Under the pieces are notes generated by a model that searched no databases, was not told where the DNA came from, and saw only the letters and a list, made by a program, of their open reading frames with translations. The position numbers and the translations under genes were made by a program. This document shows, piece by piece, positions 9,595 to 23,500 of a DNA stretch of 37,476 nucleotides (position 1 is its first letter; each line of letters opens with the position of its first letter). The stretch lies in contig JNET01030914.1 of assembly GCA_000697455.1 (NCBI GenBank), positions 1-37,476 of the forward strand, read 5' to 3'. The DNA is from Basidiobolus heterosporus B8920. Lineage: Eukaryota > Basidiobolomycota > Basidiobolomycetes > Basidiobolales > Basidiobolaceae.

Positions 9595-10356
9595 ATGCCA
9601 GATCCAACCTCCTTTCAATATATCACTTCAGGCTGGGAAGATGGTCAGTTTACCAATAAAGAGATGGAGGAATTGGACAGATGGACTTTACAAGCAGCCG
9701 ACAAAATATCTGTTAAGCTAGGTCAGTTTACCTTGAGCTTTGAACAAGATCCTCATTCGCCACACTTGGGTGGATATGCTTGGGGTTCATCGTTTATACT
9801 TAGTTGCTACTTAGAATGCCTATTTCGTAGAGGTGGAAAAGGCAGTAATAGGAAAAAGAATTTAAACGTAGCAGGAAAAAATTGTATCGAGTTAGGTGCC
9901 GGGATCGGGGTTCCAGGGATCGTGTTGAGTAAGTTGGAAGCCAACGTCATTATGACGGATATCCCGGAGCTTGTCCCTCGACTTGAGCGGAACGTGGCTC
10001 TAAACGAGGCTAATGTGACCACGATGCCCTTGGTTTGGGGTAAGGAATATCAGAAGGAAATCGACCGCATAAAACAAGACTTTCCACTGGACTTCATCTT
10101 CGCAGCTGACTGCATCTACTCTGAAGCTAGTGCTACAGACCTGGTTTACACGATGAATGCGTTGTGTGATGAACACAAAAAGACCACCATCTATTGCATG
10201 TCAGAAGTTAGAAATCAAGCAGCTCAAGATGCTTTCGTAGCCAATGCGAAGAAATGCTTGAACTTGGAGATTCTCCCTACCACTGCCTGGCATCCGTACG
10301 TGCCAGAGCAAATGCGTTTGGATTTCGTTCGTTTTTATAGACTGACTAAACTATGA
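9595..10356 (+). CDS. Family-16 (METTL21-like) S-adenosylmethionine methyltransferase
   Basis: A single exon encodes 253 aa. The Rossmann-fold motif I is IELGAGIGVPG (residues 98-108). The ribose-binding acidic residue is in VIMTDIPELV (D122). The family hallmark post-II motif DFIFAADCIYSE lies at about 166-177, and a YAWGSSFILSCYL segment precedes motif I. These mark the Methyltransf_16 family, whose members methylate lysines of elongation factors, chaperones and other proteins. The exact substrate cannot be read from sequence. It lacks introns, unlike nearly all its neighbours. Its 3' end converges with ATG14, leaving 178 bp between the stop codons, with AATAAA at 10417-10422. Confidence 0.9.
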   Translation: MPDPTSFQYITSGWEDGQFTNKEMEELDRWTLQAADKISVKLGQFTLSFEQDPHSPHLGGYAWGSSFILSCYLECLFRRGGKGSNRKKNLNVAGKNCIELGAGIGVPGIVLSKLEANVIMTDIPELVPRLERNVALNEANVTTMPLVWGKEYQKEIDRIKQDFPLDFIFAADCIYSEASATDLVYTMNALCDEHKKTTIYCMSEVRNQAAQDAFVANAKKCLNLEILPTTAWHPYVPEQMRLDFVRFYRLTKL

Positions 10357-10416
10357 GAAATCGCGACTATAATATAGAGATGTTTGCTGTATATCAACTT
10401 TAGTACACTTTTGATC

Positions 10417-10422
10417 AATAAA
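10417..10422 (+). terminator. Poly(A) signal AATAAA
   Basis: Canonical AATAAA about 60 bp after the methyltransferase stop codon, in the short convergent gap before ATG14. Confidence 0.6.
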
Positions 10423-10534
10423 TTTTGAACTCAAGCTCTTACTTGTGTCTGTTGTCTCTAAGCTGAAAGCATGTACATATAGAAATCTGATGTAGGTACT
10501 AATATGTCTCTAAATAGGCAATCGTCGACGTGGG

Positions 10535-12151
10535 TTACAGAAAGTTCACCCATCCGCTCAAATATCCTACTGCCTGTTTTCCTTTCTCAGTCATGGCACT
10601 TTTGCTCCAATGTTCGATATCTAGCGTCTGGCTTGGTGTAGGTGGTAAAACCACCTCAACGAGGTCCCAAGTTTCGTTACTATCCTCGTCCTCTTCGCTG
10701 GAATCCTCTCCGGCAAAGTTAAGCTGCAAAGCTTCATGTACACTCAGCGCATTTTCAGGATTTCTGGTTGACTTGATGATTTGGTACACCTTACTAACGT
10801 TAAGCATTGGGATTTTGCGTGGATTGTTGTTTGTCCTAGTGTGACAAGAATAGTGTACTTGTTAGTGCTCGTTGAGAGTACAGCAGTTCTAATGCAAAAC
10901 CTACCGGCCTAGGTTATTTGATTTACAGCACATGAGCAGATTTCGCAGGATGTGTTGTATCTGGTTAGGTGGAATCTCCAAACCCTGAGAATAGCAGAGA
11001 CACAGAATGTTGTAGCTAAGCATGGCCATCCCCGCGGTGAATAGATCATTGTTGTCATCTGAGTAATAGAGCGGCATCGTCTCGCTATACACTTGCTTGA
11101 TAAATGGCCTGTTCAGCACTAATGTTTCCATACTTATGACGTACCTTTCCGAAGCGTTGTCCAATGCCACTGTGATGTATGGAAGTGAATCTCTGAAAAG
11201 AACCTGAAGCGGCAGTTTGACGCTAAGGTAATGTGCCATCAGGCCAGCCATGTGAATGATGTGACCTACTCCGGCATTGAGTTGATCCCTAGGGCACTCT
11301 TGGGATGGAAGCTGTAGTCAGCTGCGTAAATCAACTAAAACATGCCTACTTACCAGGCCAATTTCCATTACTTGGCAAGTAAATACCGGCAATGATGTAT
11401 TTGCATCGAAGGTTGAATGGGTTCGAGTGATGGTGATTTGGGTGAACCGTATCATCTCCTAATTGCCGTAGCTCAAATAACGACAACAACTCCCACACAA
11501 GAACCCTTCTTGTATGGGCTAGGATCTGTTGAGCATGTTTTTTCTTTTCGAAAAGTTTCGCCATGTACGTCTCATATCGAATCACTTCCTGCTCTCTAGA
11601 AGCCTTCAGACGCGCTCTTGCTGAGGTTAGGTTCTCGCGAAGTAGCTCATTTCTAACTCGTTGCTGATGAACTCGCATTTTCTCTGGATTTTCATAACAA
11701 AACTCACTTAAGTCCCAAGAAATGATATGGTAAAGGGTTCCATTAAATAGGTTCCTAGTGAAAGGAAATATGAATACCTATGTCGATTAGTTTTTGTTTA
11801 GCTTCTAACTGTTCCTTGTATCGAGCTAAGCCTCGCTCTAAAGCTTGTTTCTGAATCAGTTTCTTTTTCCCTTCCATTTGTGAGGATTTCAAGGCAAGCT
11901 GAAATTTATCCAGAACCTCTCGGATGCTGTTGGTGTAACGGTTTGCGACCGCTTGGTGTTTCCGTACTCTACAATCACATTAGATTTTGGTGAAATAAGA
12001 AGGTTCATCAGAACAATGAATATTATGGTACATGAAAGCCTCTGAAGAAGCAGAAGCACTTTCACCAGGTGTAAATAAAATACAACCTTTCTTGTATACA
12101 GGAAGCACAATAAAATCGTCGTTGAATATTGCAGCATACTTTGCATTCCAT
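10535..12151 (-). CDS. ATG14: Atg14/Barkor-type subunit of the autophagy PI3-kinase complex
   Basis: Five exons (12087-12151, 11778-11968, 11354-11683, 10905-11298, 10535-10835) encode about 426 aa. The N-terminus MECKVCCNIQRRFYCASC carries the CxxC pairs typical of Atg14. A coiled coil follows (residues about 25-150). Then comes the family core: VLVWELLSLFELRQL, KYIIAGIYLPSNGNWP and GHIIHMAGLMAHYLSVKLPL. The acidic tail includes EDSSEEDEDSNETW. Atg14 targets the Vps34-Vps15-Vps30/Beclin complex to the autophagosome assembly site. The sister family Vps38/UVRAG shares the core, but the N-terminal cysteine motif favours Atg14. Exons 3 and 4 need the more distal AG acceptors (DIEKMRVHQQ and NWPECPRDQL joins). 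The first donor (GTTGTA) is non-consensus. Confidence 0.85.
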
Positions 12152-12831
12152 TTGGTTTTGTGTTAAGTGCTTATGTCTAGTAGTATTCAGGGTAGGAAGA
12201 ACGACGAGTTTTTATTTAGTATTAAGTGGTCAACAAAAACCTCTCTGCAAGGGCAACTTTAAGAAGGTGTGTGCAATAGTGACCTGGTACTTGCTGTAAG
12301 GTTGGTTGAAGGCGCAATAGCCGGCCAATCACGTGATATGGATGGACCAAATCGGTAGATTTTGTGACGTCCATTACCAACTTTCGTTCCAGGAATGCAA
12401 AGACAATGGTGAGATATTCTACTAGCCGCAAAGACCACACTTGCATGTGAAGCTCCAGAAGGCTCTCTGTATATCCATACACTAAATACACATACACTAA
12501 ATATCCATACACATACACTAAATATCCATACACATTGATGGAAGCACAGCTATATGCCACTGACACATGGGAAGTGCATCTATCACTTGAGGCAAGGGGG
12601 AATGCCAGTGAGATCACGCAATCAATTGAACTGGAATACAAAATGATGGAAATTTTCTTAATCCCCACCGTAAATGCTGATTCCTATATCTTTTGTGGGG
12701 TTCTTTCATAGTAGTGATCGATTTTCAGTTCATCAGACAGGTGAATGCGATTTCTTGAACGAAAAGTTCACCACAACTCACATATAGACTGACAGGGTTA
12801 AATTCGACCAATTTACTCACTTTTCGTCAAC
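12152..12831. other. Divergent promoter region with a minisatellite
   Basis: This lies between ATG14 (-) and the dynamin-like gene (+). It contains a CATACACTAAATATC-type repeat at 12471-12537 and a CACGTG box near 12330. A long minus-strand frame here comes mainly from the repeat and is not taken as a gene. Confidence 0.5.
12471..12537. repeat. Short minisatellite (ATATCCATACAC / ATACACTAA units)
   Basis: The unit AATATCCATACACATACACTA and its parts recur about three times with small changes, giving a TACA/TATC-rich tract in the ATG14 upstream region. Confidence 0.8.
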
Positions 12832-15302
12832 ATGTCAGCGGCAGTGAGCAACCAGCTGCGCTATTTGAGAAAACTTCCTGTGGTGTCGAGTAGACTCAAC
12901 TGTCTAACTCCTTTCAGAGGGCCGTTTTATCGGCGTAGCACTTACTCTGCGCTTTCCAGATTCTCCACTTCCGCAGAGATTCTTCCCTCAACCAATGAGA
13001 CCATCCAGCAACGACTATCTAAGACACTCGGCGATATCAACCATTTGCAATTAAAACTAGAGGAGCAAAACTCGAACTGGATCAAAAGAACCGCCACCGC
13101 TGTTCCCGAATTAGATGCGATTTTCCGAGTTGCTGGTATGTATATCGTGGAAAAGTAAACATGAGTCGATTGTCTTCATTTATTCATGCAACATTTCCAC
13201 TTTTACTAAAGTGCTTTTCATGTTTTGCCACTCGCAGTGATCGGTGAAGCAAGAACTGGCGGAGAATCTTTAATTAACGCTCTACTGGACAACCCATTTG
13301 GGGAGAAAGAACTCTCAGATGCTATAGCACTACGTACTACCGCGCTCAAGACAGGCAAGGTTCATCGTATCTGGTAGGTCAACCTTTCTATATATCTTGA
13401 CAAAAGACTTAACGCTGACGAATATTTTGGATCGTTACTAGCTTCGGACAGGCACCGTCGACAGTCGATGTTGGCGACTGTGTCAACATCAATATTCCCA
13501 CTGACTGGCTAAGAACACAGCACACAGAACTGTACGAATTACCAGGTTAGAATCAAAGCATCTGGCAAAGATCTTGAATAGTAGCCAAATCCACCCACGA
13601 CAACATCAACTAATCACTCATTCCTTTCTTACAATCTAGCACTTGGAAAGGTGGATGAATCGGTGGTAGACGACATCATTCAACGAAGTGACTTGGTACT
13701 CTTCTTGACCGATACAATTCGAAGATTTGAAGGGGCTGCTGAGCGCCAGTTTTTCAGAAGAGTGAACAATAAAAGGAATGTCCTCTTTCTTATCAACGAG
13801 GTGGAGGCAGTAAACGGCGACACCAATAGGGCCGATTCGATCATCAAGGAAGTGCAGGCGGAGATAGAGAAGGTGATTTCTGACTCGGCGGAGAACGAGG
13901 GATTACCCCAAATCTTCTACTTGTCTACTCGGGATGCACTTGCCGCCCAAGAAGCAATGAAAGTCTCCGAGGTCAACGAATATCAAAAACTTTGGATTCG
14001 TTCTGGAATCCAAGAGGTCAAAGATATTGTATGCAAAACATTGACGCCTCAGCAAATTCAAAATATGAAATACGAATCAATGGGGTTCATTGGGCTCAAA
14101 GCACTGGAGAGACTCACCAAGCAACAGAACGAGTTTTTAGAGACTCTCAATTCAACCGATATTGAGATTAGCAAGTTGTCGGAGCGCCTGCAGACTGGTA
14201 GACAAACCATGATTGACCACTTTTTGCAGAAAGAAATCCGCATCGTCGATCATAACATCATGGATGTAAAGAGCCGAATTAAAGACTATTTCAACCGAGT
14301 GAAGTTCTATCACGCATTCTTCAAGTTTGGCTCCGTTGATATCGACTTGAGAAATGCCTTTGGAGGCGGCATCCTTGAAGAAGCTGAACACAGGGTTTGT
14401 GCACTTTTCCCTAGTCCCTAGCCCAGTTCAAAGACCCCTCGTACTAATCCGATTCTTGTAGATGACATACGCTACTGGCCGCTTTAACGAAGGACTCGAG
14501 AGTCTCCGACTTAACCTGACCAGTTGCCTTGATCAGATCGCGTCTGATTTACCACATCAAGAGAACATGATCTCTCGAGAGCTCAAAGCAGATCTTTCGG
14601 GTCTACTGTCGAAACTACAGAATGTTGATTTCACAAAAGAGTCTGACCCATTCGTACTCAGCAATATTGTTTGGAGACAACGACATAGCTTTGACATCGA
14701 AACACAATGCCAAGAGATTCATCAGAAAGCAAGTAACCTAGTAGCTCAATCAGCAGGACTTCAGGTAGCAGAGCCCCAACCCTCCCCTAACCATTCACTT
14801 TCCCACCGAATGATGTATAACTAAAAACGTTGGTTCTAGATCACTGCTCTGGGCTTAGGCCTCTCAATGTTCAGTCTCAACTTGCCTTTGACCCTAGCCT
14901 TACCTAGCTACCTCGTGGCAGCGGCTACTGGTTTGTATCGTCTATATTTACTTGGAAATGTTTTCTAATACTCACATCTGGCTTCACAAAGGGCTCGGTT
15001 ACATGAACCTTCGTTGGGAGTATTTCGAGAAGAGGCTGCTCAAAACCCTCACCAAGTTTGAGGAGAAGCTGAAAAGCGATTTGATCACGATCTACGAGAG
15101 AGAACTCGATGAAAAACTAACCCAACCATCTCACAACGCCCTTGCCGAGGCGCACCATGCTATCAATAGAGGCACTCAGAAAATCCAGGAAAATAAGCAA
15201 GACATCGAGTTGACTCGCGGAGAATTGGCTGGTGTTTTCGCCAACGTCGGTACACATCCAACAGCTACCTCAACATCCACCATCGATCAAGAAGCCTGTT
15301 GA
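12832..15302 (+). CDS. Mitochondrial dynamin-like protein with degenerate GTPase site (Mmc1-like)
   Basis: Seven exons (12832-13135, 13238-13373, 13442-13545, 13640-14394, 14462-14764, 14840-14930, 14992-15302) encode about 667 aa. The N-terminus (SAAVSNQLRYLRKLP...) is basic and Ser/Thr-rich, so a mitochondrial presequence is likely. A dynamin-like G domain starts near residue 102. It aligns well overall, but the P-loop reads GEARTGGESLINALL (GKS replaced by GES), the G3 region reads ELPALG in place of DTPG, and the G4 region reads LINEVEAV in place of NKxD. Nucleotide hydrolysis is therefore doubtful. Long helices follow, then a hydrophobic membrane segment at about 535-565 (SMFSLNLPLTLALPSYLVAA), then a coiled-coil tail. 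The layout matches fungal Mmc1-type inner-membrane proteins. The name is from memory of that family and is less certain than the domain call. Confidence 0.8.
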
Positions 15303-15469
15303 CTTAATCAAGAAACACCACATGTTAAATGTTGACCCTAACCCTCCAAACGACTCATTAAAAGAACTTTTTTGAAATCTATCTCCATTCGGTTCAGCTG
15401 GTTTTCATATTGCATCCTCTTTACATACTCCTTCTCTTCCCTTGGCTACCACTCGGCCGTTCTTTGTTC

Positions 15470-15475
15470 AATAAA
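15470..15475 (+). terminator. Poly(A) signal AATAAA
   Basis: AATAAA 168 bp after the stop codon of the dynamin-like gene, within the 235-bp convergent gap before DUS2. Confidence 0.5.
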
Positions 15476-15537
15476 TTGTTTACGAAGCGATTTTATTAGA
15501 GTACATTTCTATATTGATGATAATTCCTTGGTTTAAA

Positions 15538-17196
<1,659 letters not shown>

Positions 17197-17427
17197 CTAG
17201 CTGGTCATGGTTTTTTTTCAACCAAATCGACTGGACTCGTGATAATCTTATGAATACAAATGATCTTTAATTAAAATGTACTCAATTTGGATTAACTCGT
17301 CCTGTGCTTACCCCAAATCTCTCTAGGTCCCTGAAAAAAGAGGGGATTGAATGGTAGAGTAAAGCCAATCAATCAGAATCAATTCGTCCAACACCAACCA
17401 ATGCGCCGAACAAGTAAACAACGTGAT

Positions 17428-17443
17428 TTAGGGTTAGGGTTAG
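17428..17443 (+). repeat. Telomere-like TTAGGG tract
   Basis: TTAGGGTTAGGGTTAG, about 2.7 perfect units, lies about 230 bp upstream of the DUS2 start and about 400 bp upstream of the F-box gene start. It may be a binding site for a telobox (Tbf1/TRF-like Myb) factor or a relic of telomere insertion. Confidence 0.8.
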
Positions 17444-17512
17444 AGCCGCTTGGCAATTACCCAGAAACCATCCATAAACTACCGTTCAAAAAAGTGACAT
17501 GAAGGAGGTAGA

Positions 17513-17551
17513 GCTAGGGTCAGGGTTAAGGTTATGGATAGGGTTAGGGTT
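17513..17551 (+). repeat. Telomere-like TAGGGTT tract with variants
   Basis: CTAGGGTCAGGGTTAAGG, a short spacer and then TAGGGTTAGGGTT form a second interstitial telomere-like cluster in the same divergent promoter. Confidence 0.7.
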
Positions 17552-17846
17552 GTTGTGGGAAAGTGCCGATGACATTTGACTCAATTGGGTTAGCTCTAGT
17601 GGCTCGTTCGATTGAGATACTTGAATGGTGTTTGGGCAGAGCATCAGGGTTAGTGTATATATGGTTCCCTTTTGACCGAAATTGGACTTATCGTCCTCAC
17701 CCCTATTTGCTTTTTAGGGTCTGGGATTCAATACAAGCGGGTGAGAAGACCGCCCAGAGAATTTTGTAATAAATAAATCAATGTTTTGGAACGAAGATCA
17801 AATGAATGCTCAGTGATTTCTTGCCCAATTTACTTACTCTTGTACT

Positions 17847-19524
17847 ATGAAGGAGCAGAGTGACGCTGAACCCACCAATTCCCCTTTCACCAAGGAAATC
17901 CTGGTGTACGTGTTTCAATGGTTCGAAGAAGACTTGCAACACCTAGCGAAGTGTTGTTTGGTTTCGAAAAAGTGGTATCACGTCGCCAAACCTCTATTGT
18001 GGCGATCCCCGGTCTTTTATAAAGGTCAACAGTTTGAAAGTTTTCGAAGGATCGTCCTTGAAACCCCAGAAGGTATATGATCCACTATCTTTCTTATGTA
18101 TACCTAGTGCAGGAGTTAATTCGGTTCTTTTTAAAGTGGCTAAGCTAGTCTTGGAGTTGGATTGCGATGGCTATCGTCGGGAGATCATGGCTTATCTCCA
18201 GAAGCTACTAAAGTATTTTCCGAATCTAGAACAAGTGGTGTTTCCCTGCTTCGCTTCACTCTCACAAAACTCACTCATTTCCACGGAATCAGGTTCTTTG
18301 AACAAACTTCAAAAGATCCACTATATTGAGGTGACCCCCTCGGAGGAAGGGATCCCTTTTTTGACCACCTTGTTTCGTGAATGTACTAAACTAAAGGAAT
18401 TGAGTTTAAAACTGTACGGCTTTTCTGGGATCGCTTTACCTATTACCTTTCCTACTTCGAACTCGATCACTTTTATTGAACTCATTGGAGACGAATTCGA
18501 GGAAACTTTGATAAAATCTCTCTTACAACGACTACCCAACCTGAATCGATTTGAGCTATGCGCAGATGATGTACCGCGTAATCTAATCACCTCTTTGGCT
18601 TCCCATTGTCCAAAAATAAATCAAGTCAAATTCGAGTTCACCGGTACTTACAGCGATATCACCATCCATAATCTATTAAAGCAAATGATCAAAAAGTTTG
18701 GAGGGAAGTTGAAAAAGGTCGGGATCCTGTTGAGTCGGGAAGCACGAGTATCCATCCCAGAAGACTTGATCAATAAGCTATGGAAATCTTTGGTGAAACT
18801 GGAGAGCTTCTCTCTCTCCCATTTCATGATCACCGACATGTTCAACAAGCTAGCCAAGTGTGAGAAGAAGACTTTGAGGGAGCTGGAGTTGACCTACGTG
18901 TCAAAAGAGGTTGCACCTCTGAGTACTTGGGAGAACTTCTTCAGGTCTTGCGGAAGCAATCTGACTAAATTGTCGATTTCTTTTAGCAAACTACCCGTAG
19001 ACATAGGTGAAGTCATCGCGAAACACTGCCCAAATTTGTTGGAAGTCTCGCTCTATTTTACCAATATTTCAGATTCTAGTGTGACACCCATTGTTCAAAG
19101 ATGTCGAAACCTACGCAAACTTGACTTGAATACCACCGAAATCACCGTCAAGTCGCTTGAATCAATTAGCCAGCACTGTACACAACTGGAATTTCTTATG
19201 CTCGATAAAGCGGATAACAACTCGTGCCCATCTGAGGTGGACCCATTATTCCCATTTTTAAGAAAGTATGGGCATCACATCAGGAGGTTCGGATTCGCTG
19301 GTTGGACAATGACCGACAATTTGTTGCGACTGATAGCGGAAACTGCGCCGCACTTAAAGGAACTACGAATTACCAACGGTGAGTATGTTTCCGACTCTGC
19401 CCTAGAATACCTCATCAACAGATGTACTCGTCTCAAACGGTTACACATCATCGGGAATTCCGATGGCGTAGGGATCTCCAAAGAGTTGCTTAAAAAGAGT
19501 GATCTTATCTATTCATGTAATTAA
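17847..19524 (+). CDS. F-box/leucine-rich-repeat protein
   Basis: Two exons (17847-18072, 18113-19524), separated by a 40-bp intron, encode about 545 aa. Residues 14-52 form an F-box (FTKEILVYVFQWF...LAKCCLVSKKWYHVAKPLLW) that would dock on Skp1 of an SCF ubiquitin ligase. The rest is a run of leucine-rich repeats of the cysteine-containing type, for example LVLELDCDG, CPNLLEVSLYFTNISD, CRNLRKLDLNTTEI and APHLKELRITNGEYVSDSAL. These would recognise the substrate. The layout is that of FBXL/Grr1/Amn1-like adaptors, but the substrate is unknown. F-box/LRR genes are often multicopy and fast-evolving in filamentous fungi, so this may be one of a family. Confidence 0.88.
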
Positions 19525-20565
19525 ATGCTTTTTACCAAAACTAATCTCACCTCTGCTGTGTCATTCTTTCCAAGAGATTAAATATCAAATTGTGTTTATT
19601 CTCCATGAACCTGCCGGATTCTTAAAGGTGGAGCGCATTATATCGAATCCATCAGTCTGAATATTGGGTAACATTAGGGGGATGAAGGGGAACGGGAACG
19701 GAAAGGTGAGGATAAAATAGAGGACGGAGATGAATAGGTTCGATCGCTTGCCTAACATGAACAAAAGTGGATTTGCGATGAAGAGGCTGGGCGGACGAGT
19801 ATGTGTTAGTAGAAACTCTAGTCAAAGCGTCACCGTGAATCCAGTAAGATCATCGCACGCAAAGGAAAGGTGTTCAAGAAGCGTACGGGAGAGTTTGTTC
19901 CGGGAACAGTGGCGATCTCTGGGACAGATACCACATCAAGTAATGGCTCAACTACCTGGCAATGTTCAACGCGTTGGATCAACCGTGGTGGCTTTGGGGA
20001 ATTCATGTTCAAACAAAGAAAGGGAAAAAACCGAATAGAACCGTTGATAGAGGCAGACACTAAATGCTTCTACGTCTTTATAGATCTCAATCCACTCATA
20101 ACAGATTTTGGGAATATCTGACCCTAATCCAATTTAAGCAATGAAGACTATCCTTTCATTGTACTTGCTTTCACGCCCCCTATAAATCAATGGTCAAGGT
20201 TGCAGAAGATCACATCGTTCCACCAGACTCACCAACCAATGTCTTTGCCCTTGCTTGTCATGAATTGGCATTCATATGCACAGGTGAATCCACGATCTAA
20301 CTATTCATAGGGTTATATCTTGAATTATTGCACTCGCACGTGATCTATACCGAATTGGACTTTATGAGAAATTCTTGGAGAGAAGGTATCTACAGAAGAA
20401 GTGGGTTCTCAAGAATACGAGTCAACAGATGAAAGAAAAATCTATGAAAGGGTCTGGATGTTACATGAATGTGGTGTAGTGGTGTAGAAAGACAGATAGA
20501 GAGAAGACAATCTGGTGAGAGATAGATTGAGTCAACTTGAATAAAAAACGTTACTCGGGAATTAT
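19525..20565. other. Intergenic region, 1 kb
   Basis: Both flanking genes end here (F-box + and SNT2 -). Two overlapping plus-strand frames at 19730-20121 show no family motif, no good start context and no consistent splice structure joining them. They are not called. The stretch around 19845-20030 has somewhat coding-like composition and could be a decayed gene fragment. Confidence 0.45.
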
Positions 20566-23500
20566 TTAATTAGCTGGCGGTACTAGTTCTGATTTTGCCT
20601 TGGATTCCCAGTAACATTTATGACATATCTTCTCTGAATCTGCCATATCCTCGGGTAAATCCAAGCAATCCTTTTTTACCGTTCCGACCTGCCACCATAT
20701 GGGAGACACATCTATATTGCACTTGGCACAATGTTGTTGTGGCAAAGAATTAGTAGATAACCAATCGACTTTTTTCGGTACCAAAACCCGCTTTCTGGCA
20801 CTCGCAGCTGCCAGTAATAACTTTGATAATCGCATGGCACCGGAAGTCGATGTTTCTGATTGTTTGACTTTAGTGTTGTACATATACAACGCGGTCTAGA
20901 AGAAGTGGTTTGAGTTTCTGATTTTCATAATTGAGCCGTGAATTCAATAGATATACGTACCGATTTAGTTTCGGGGTTAATTGCTGACATCTCAATAATC
21001 GAGTTGCTGTTGAAGTTATGTTCTTGACACCATACTTTTGGAGCCAACGTAGCGTTGCTGGGGAACGTGTTCTTCGTTGTATTCTGATTTGCTTTCTTCC
21101 CTCCAACGGGATATACTTCGAATCCAAGTTTACAACCGGCCTTCTGCGCACAATACACATGCATGGTCTTTTTGCAATTACTACCTGCGCACGAGACACA
21201 TGCACCATCAGAAATCCCGCAAATACTGCATGTCTAGATGAGGAAAGCGACTTGGTTGGCAGATTGTTAAATAAACTCGACTAGTTTGGAATCAGTACCT
21301 GTTTCCATTTCGATGGAGCAATAATCCCTATCCCTTCGATCGGCTCGAGATGCTTGGCATCACCAAAAGTAATCTCAGGTATCCAAGTAGCACATACTAC
21401 ATGGCACCAATTATTTCCAATGGTTTTCTTAAGAGCCTGGTGTGGCTGAATGGTTTCTGGGTTTCTACACAAGACGCAATGGAAGCTCTAAAGAGTAGAG
21501 ACATGTAAATATTCATCACACCATTTTCCACTCAGCTTGAAGATCAATACAAACCAAAGACGAGGATGGCTTTTTAACGTTAGCACATGGATCACAAATC
21601 CAATCCTTGATGTTCTTATCTTGAACACCATAGCAATCTAGAGAATGATGAGTGAAATGTGCTTTCTATAGGAGGCAAAGATAATATCGATGGTGCTTAC
21701 CGTTATGAACCGACAACCCACATTCCGAACATGTCAACAAAATGTCTGATCGATTATCGAGACGACATACACCACATGGCGTTGGTTTAAATACTTTCTT
21801 TGGCAGTTCTCTTGGTTTAACCTAGAACAGAAACAGGTCACAAACTACTCGAGTAAAGTTATATGAAAAAATCTAATAGCTTACATCCAAAGATAACTTT
21901 TTTCGGGATTTCTCCTGTGGCACTTCGTTACCTCTTTTTTTCTTACCATTCCCTTTACCTAAAAGAAAGGTTTACTTTTAGTTACGGTCTATTAGCTGTA
22001 AGAGTAATAAAAGTGGTTTACCTTCTCTATTTCTTTCGTATAGAGGACGTAGCTCGCCATATTTCAGCCAATAAATACCACACACTTTACAAAGGGCTTT
22101 CTTTCCAATTTTACTCGACATAAGTTGGCCAGGAGCTCGATACCATTTTTCTGATTTTACAGCTGAGCAGTTTATGCAACGGCGCGAATTTCCCTCAAGC
22201 AATTCATCGTCCCCTACGGTGGTACTTTTTTCGACATCAGGCTTGGGTGAATCCTCTTTTTTCTCCTCACCTTCAGAGCCATTACGCTTTTTGAATTTTT
22301 TACTAATCAATGAGTGAATAAAAAAGATTCTTGTGACTAGTAAATAAATCCAATGAAATCTTAATCTACCTAGGCCGATATTTTTTGGTGAATTGCTCAT
22401 AGACTGGTTGATATCTATCGGATTTCTTCCATAAATAGAAATAACGAACGATTTGTCCCATAGTTTTCGTAGAGATCTAGAAATCCCCGAAATTTCGGGA
22501 ATTTTCGAAAATTTTAGTAAATACGTAGACGTGAATAATGAATAAATAAGAAATTCAATGGTTTACATACCTGCTTCTTGAACATTTGCAAGTCATGGCC
22601 GTATGCGATGATTCCTCTTTCAAACTGGTCAATCTCTTCTTTGGTCCACTGTGCGGTATTCAGGTCTTCCGGTACTAAGTTGTGCATGTTCCGATACACC
22701 TCGTCCCAGTTGAAATTGGTTCTCTGCAACTCTGATAAGACTCGGTCATAAACGTCGGGTGAATACGGAGAGACCGGCAATTGAATATTCTGGACTTTCT
22801 GGATAAACTCGTTTACTATAATGAAATATTAAGTATGTCATTTGGTTAATGAATGCGTAAACATCACACACTTTGGAAATTCTCTTACATTCTTCGGGAG
22901 AAACCTGATCGGGTTTTGAGAAGCATAGCGTGGAAGTTTTTCCGATACCACGTACTGGGAGTTTGACGCGTTCTACAATTATGCAGAAATTTAGCTCATT
23001 GGTAAAATACGACTATCTAGTATATCCGATATATACCATCAGAATATTTTACTCCAGCAGAGTATCTACTGGACTTGCGCTTCTTCGACGAGCTGGACCG
23101 GCTCTGGCTGGAGTCGACCATGGAATTAGGTGTGGGTGCATTGGAGTCTGAGGCTGAGTTGGCGGTAATAAGCTCTGGAATATTAGCTTGGTATCTCCCC
23201 CCAATACGAGATGCAGCTCTAGGGTAGATGCGATCATCGTAGTCTAAAATAGGTCCCGTTGATATTAATGATCATCTCCAAGTGAGATAGGAAGACTCGA
23301 TGGCTTACCGAATATATCGTTGACCTTTGAATGTATGCCGAAATATCTGAATGGCCATAGCTTGTTACCTTTGGGCATGTTTTCTGGCTTTTGTTCCGCC
23401 TTTTCAAGCTCAGCTAATACGAAGATAAATGATTAACAACCATGGTGATGTACGTCAATCTGTTGGCTTGTGTACCTCGTATTTTGGCTTCTTTCTCTTG

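Larger units (their letters stand above)
17197..17846. other. Divergent promoter region with telomere-like boxes
   Basis: This lies between DUS2 (-) and the F-box/LRR gene (+). It contains two TTAGGG tracts plus related variants between 17428 and 17551. Plus-strand frames here have no coding character. Confidence 0.55.

Noticed and set aside
10535-12151. Assignment as Vps38/UVRAG
   Set aside because: The core is shared by both families, but the N-terminal CxxC pairs and the short length fit Atg14 better, and no C2 domain is seen.
12222-12668. 148-codon minus-strand open frame
   Set aside because: The frame runs through a minisatellite giving a YGYLVYVYG-like artefact, has no motif, and overlaps the divergent promoter of two real genes.
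17563-17769. Plus-strand open frame upstream of the F-box gene
   Set aside because: No domain, no upstream coding exon and it sits in the telomere-box promoter region.
19730-20121. Two overlapping plus-strand frames
   Set aside because: No recognisable motif, no splice structure that joins them in frame, and poor start context. At most a decayed gene fragment.
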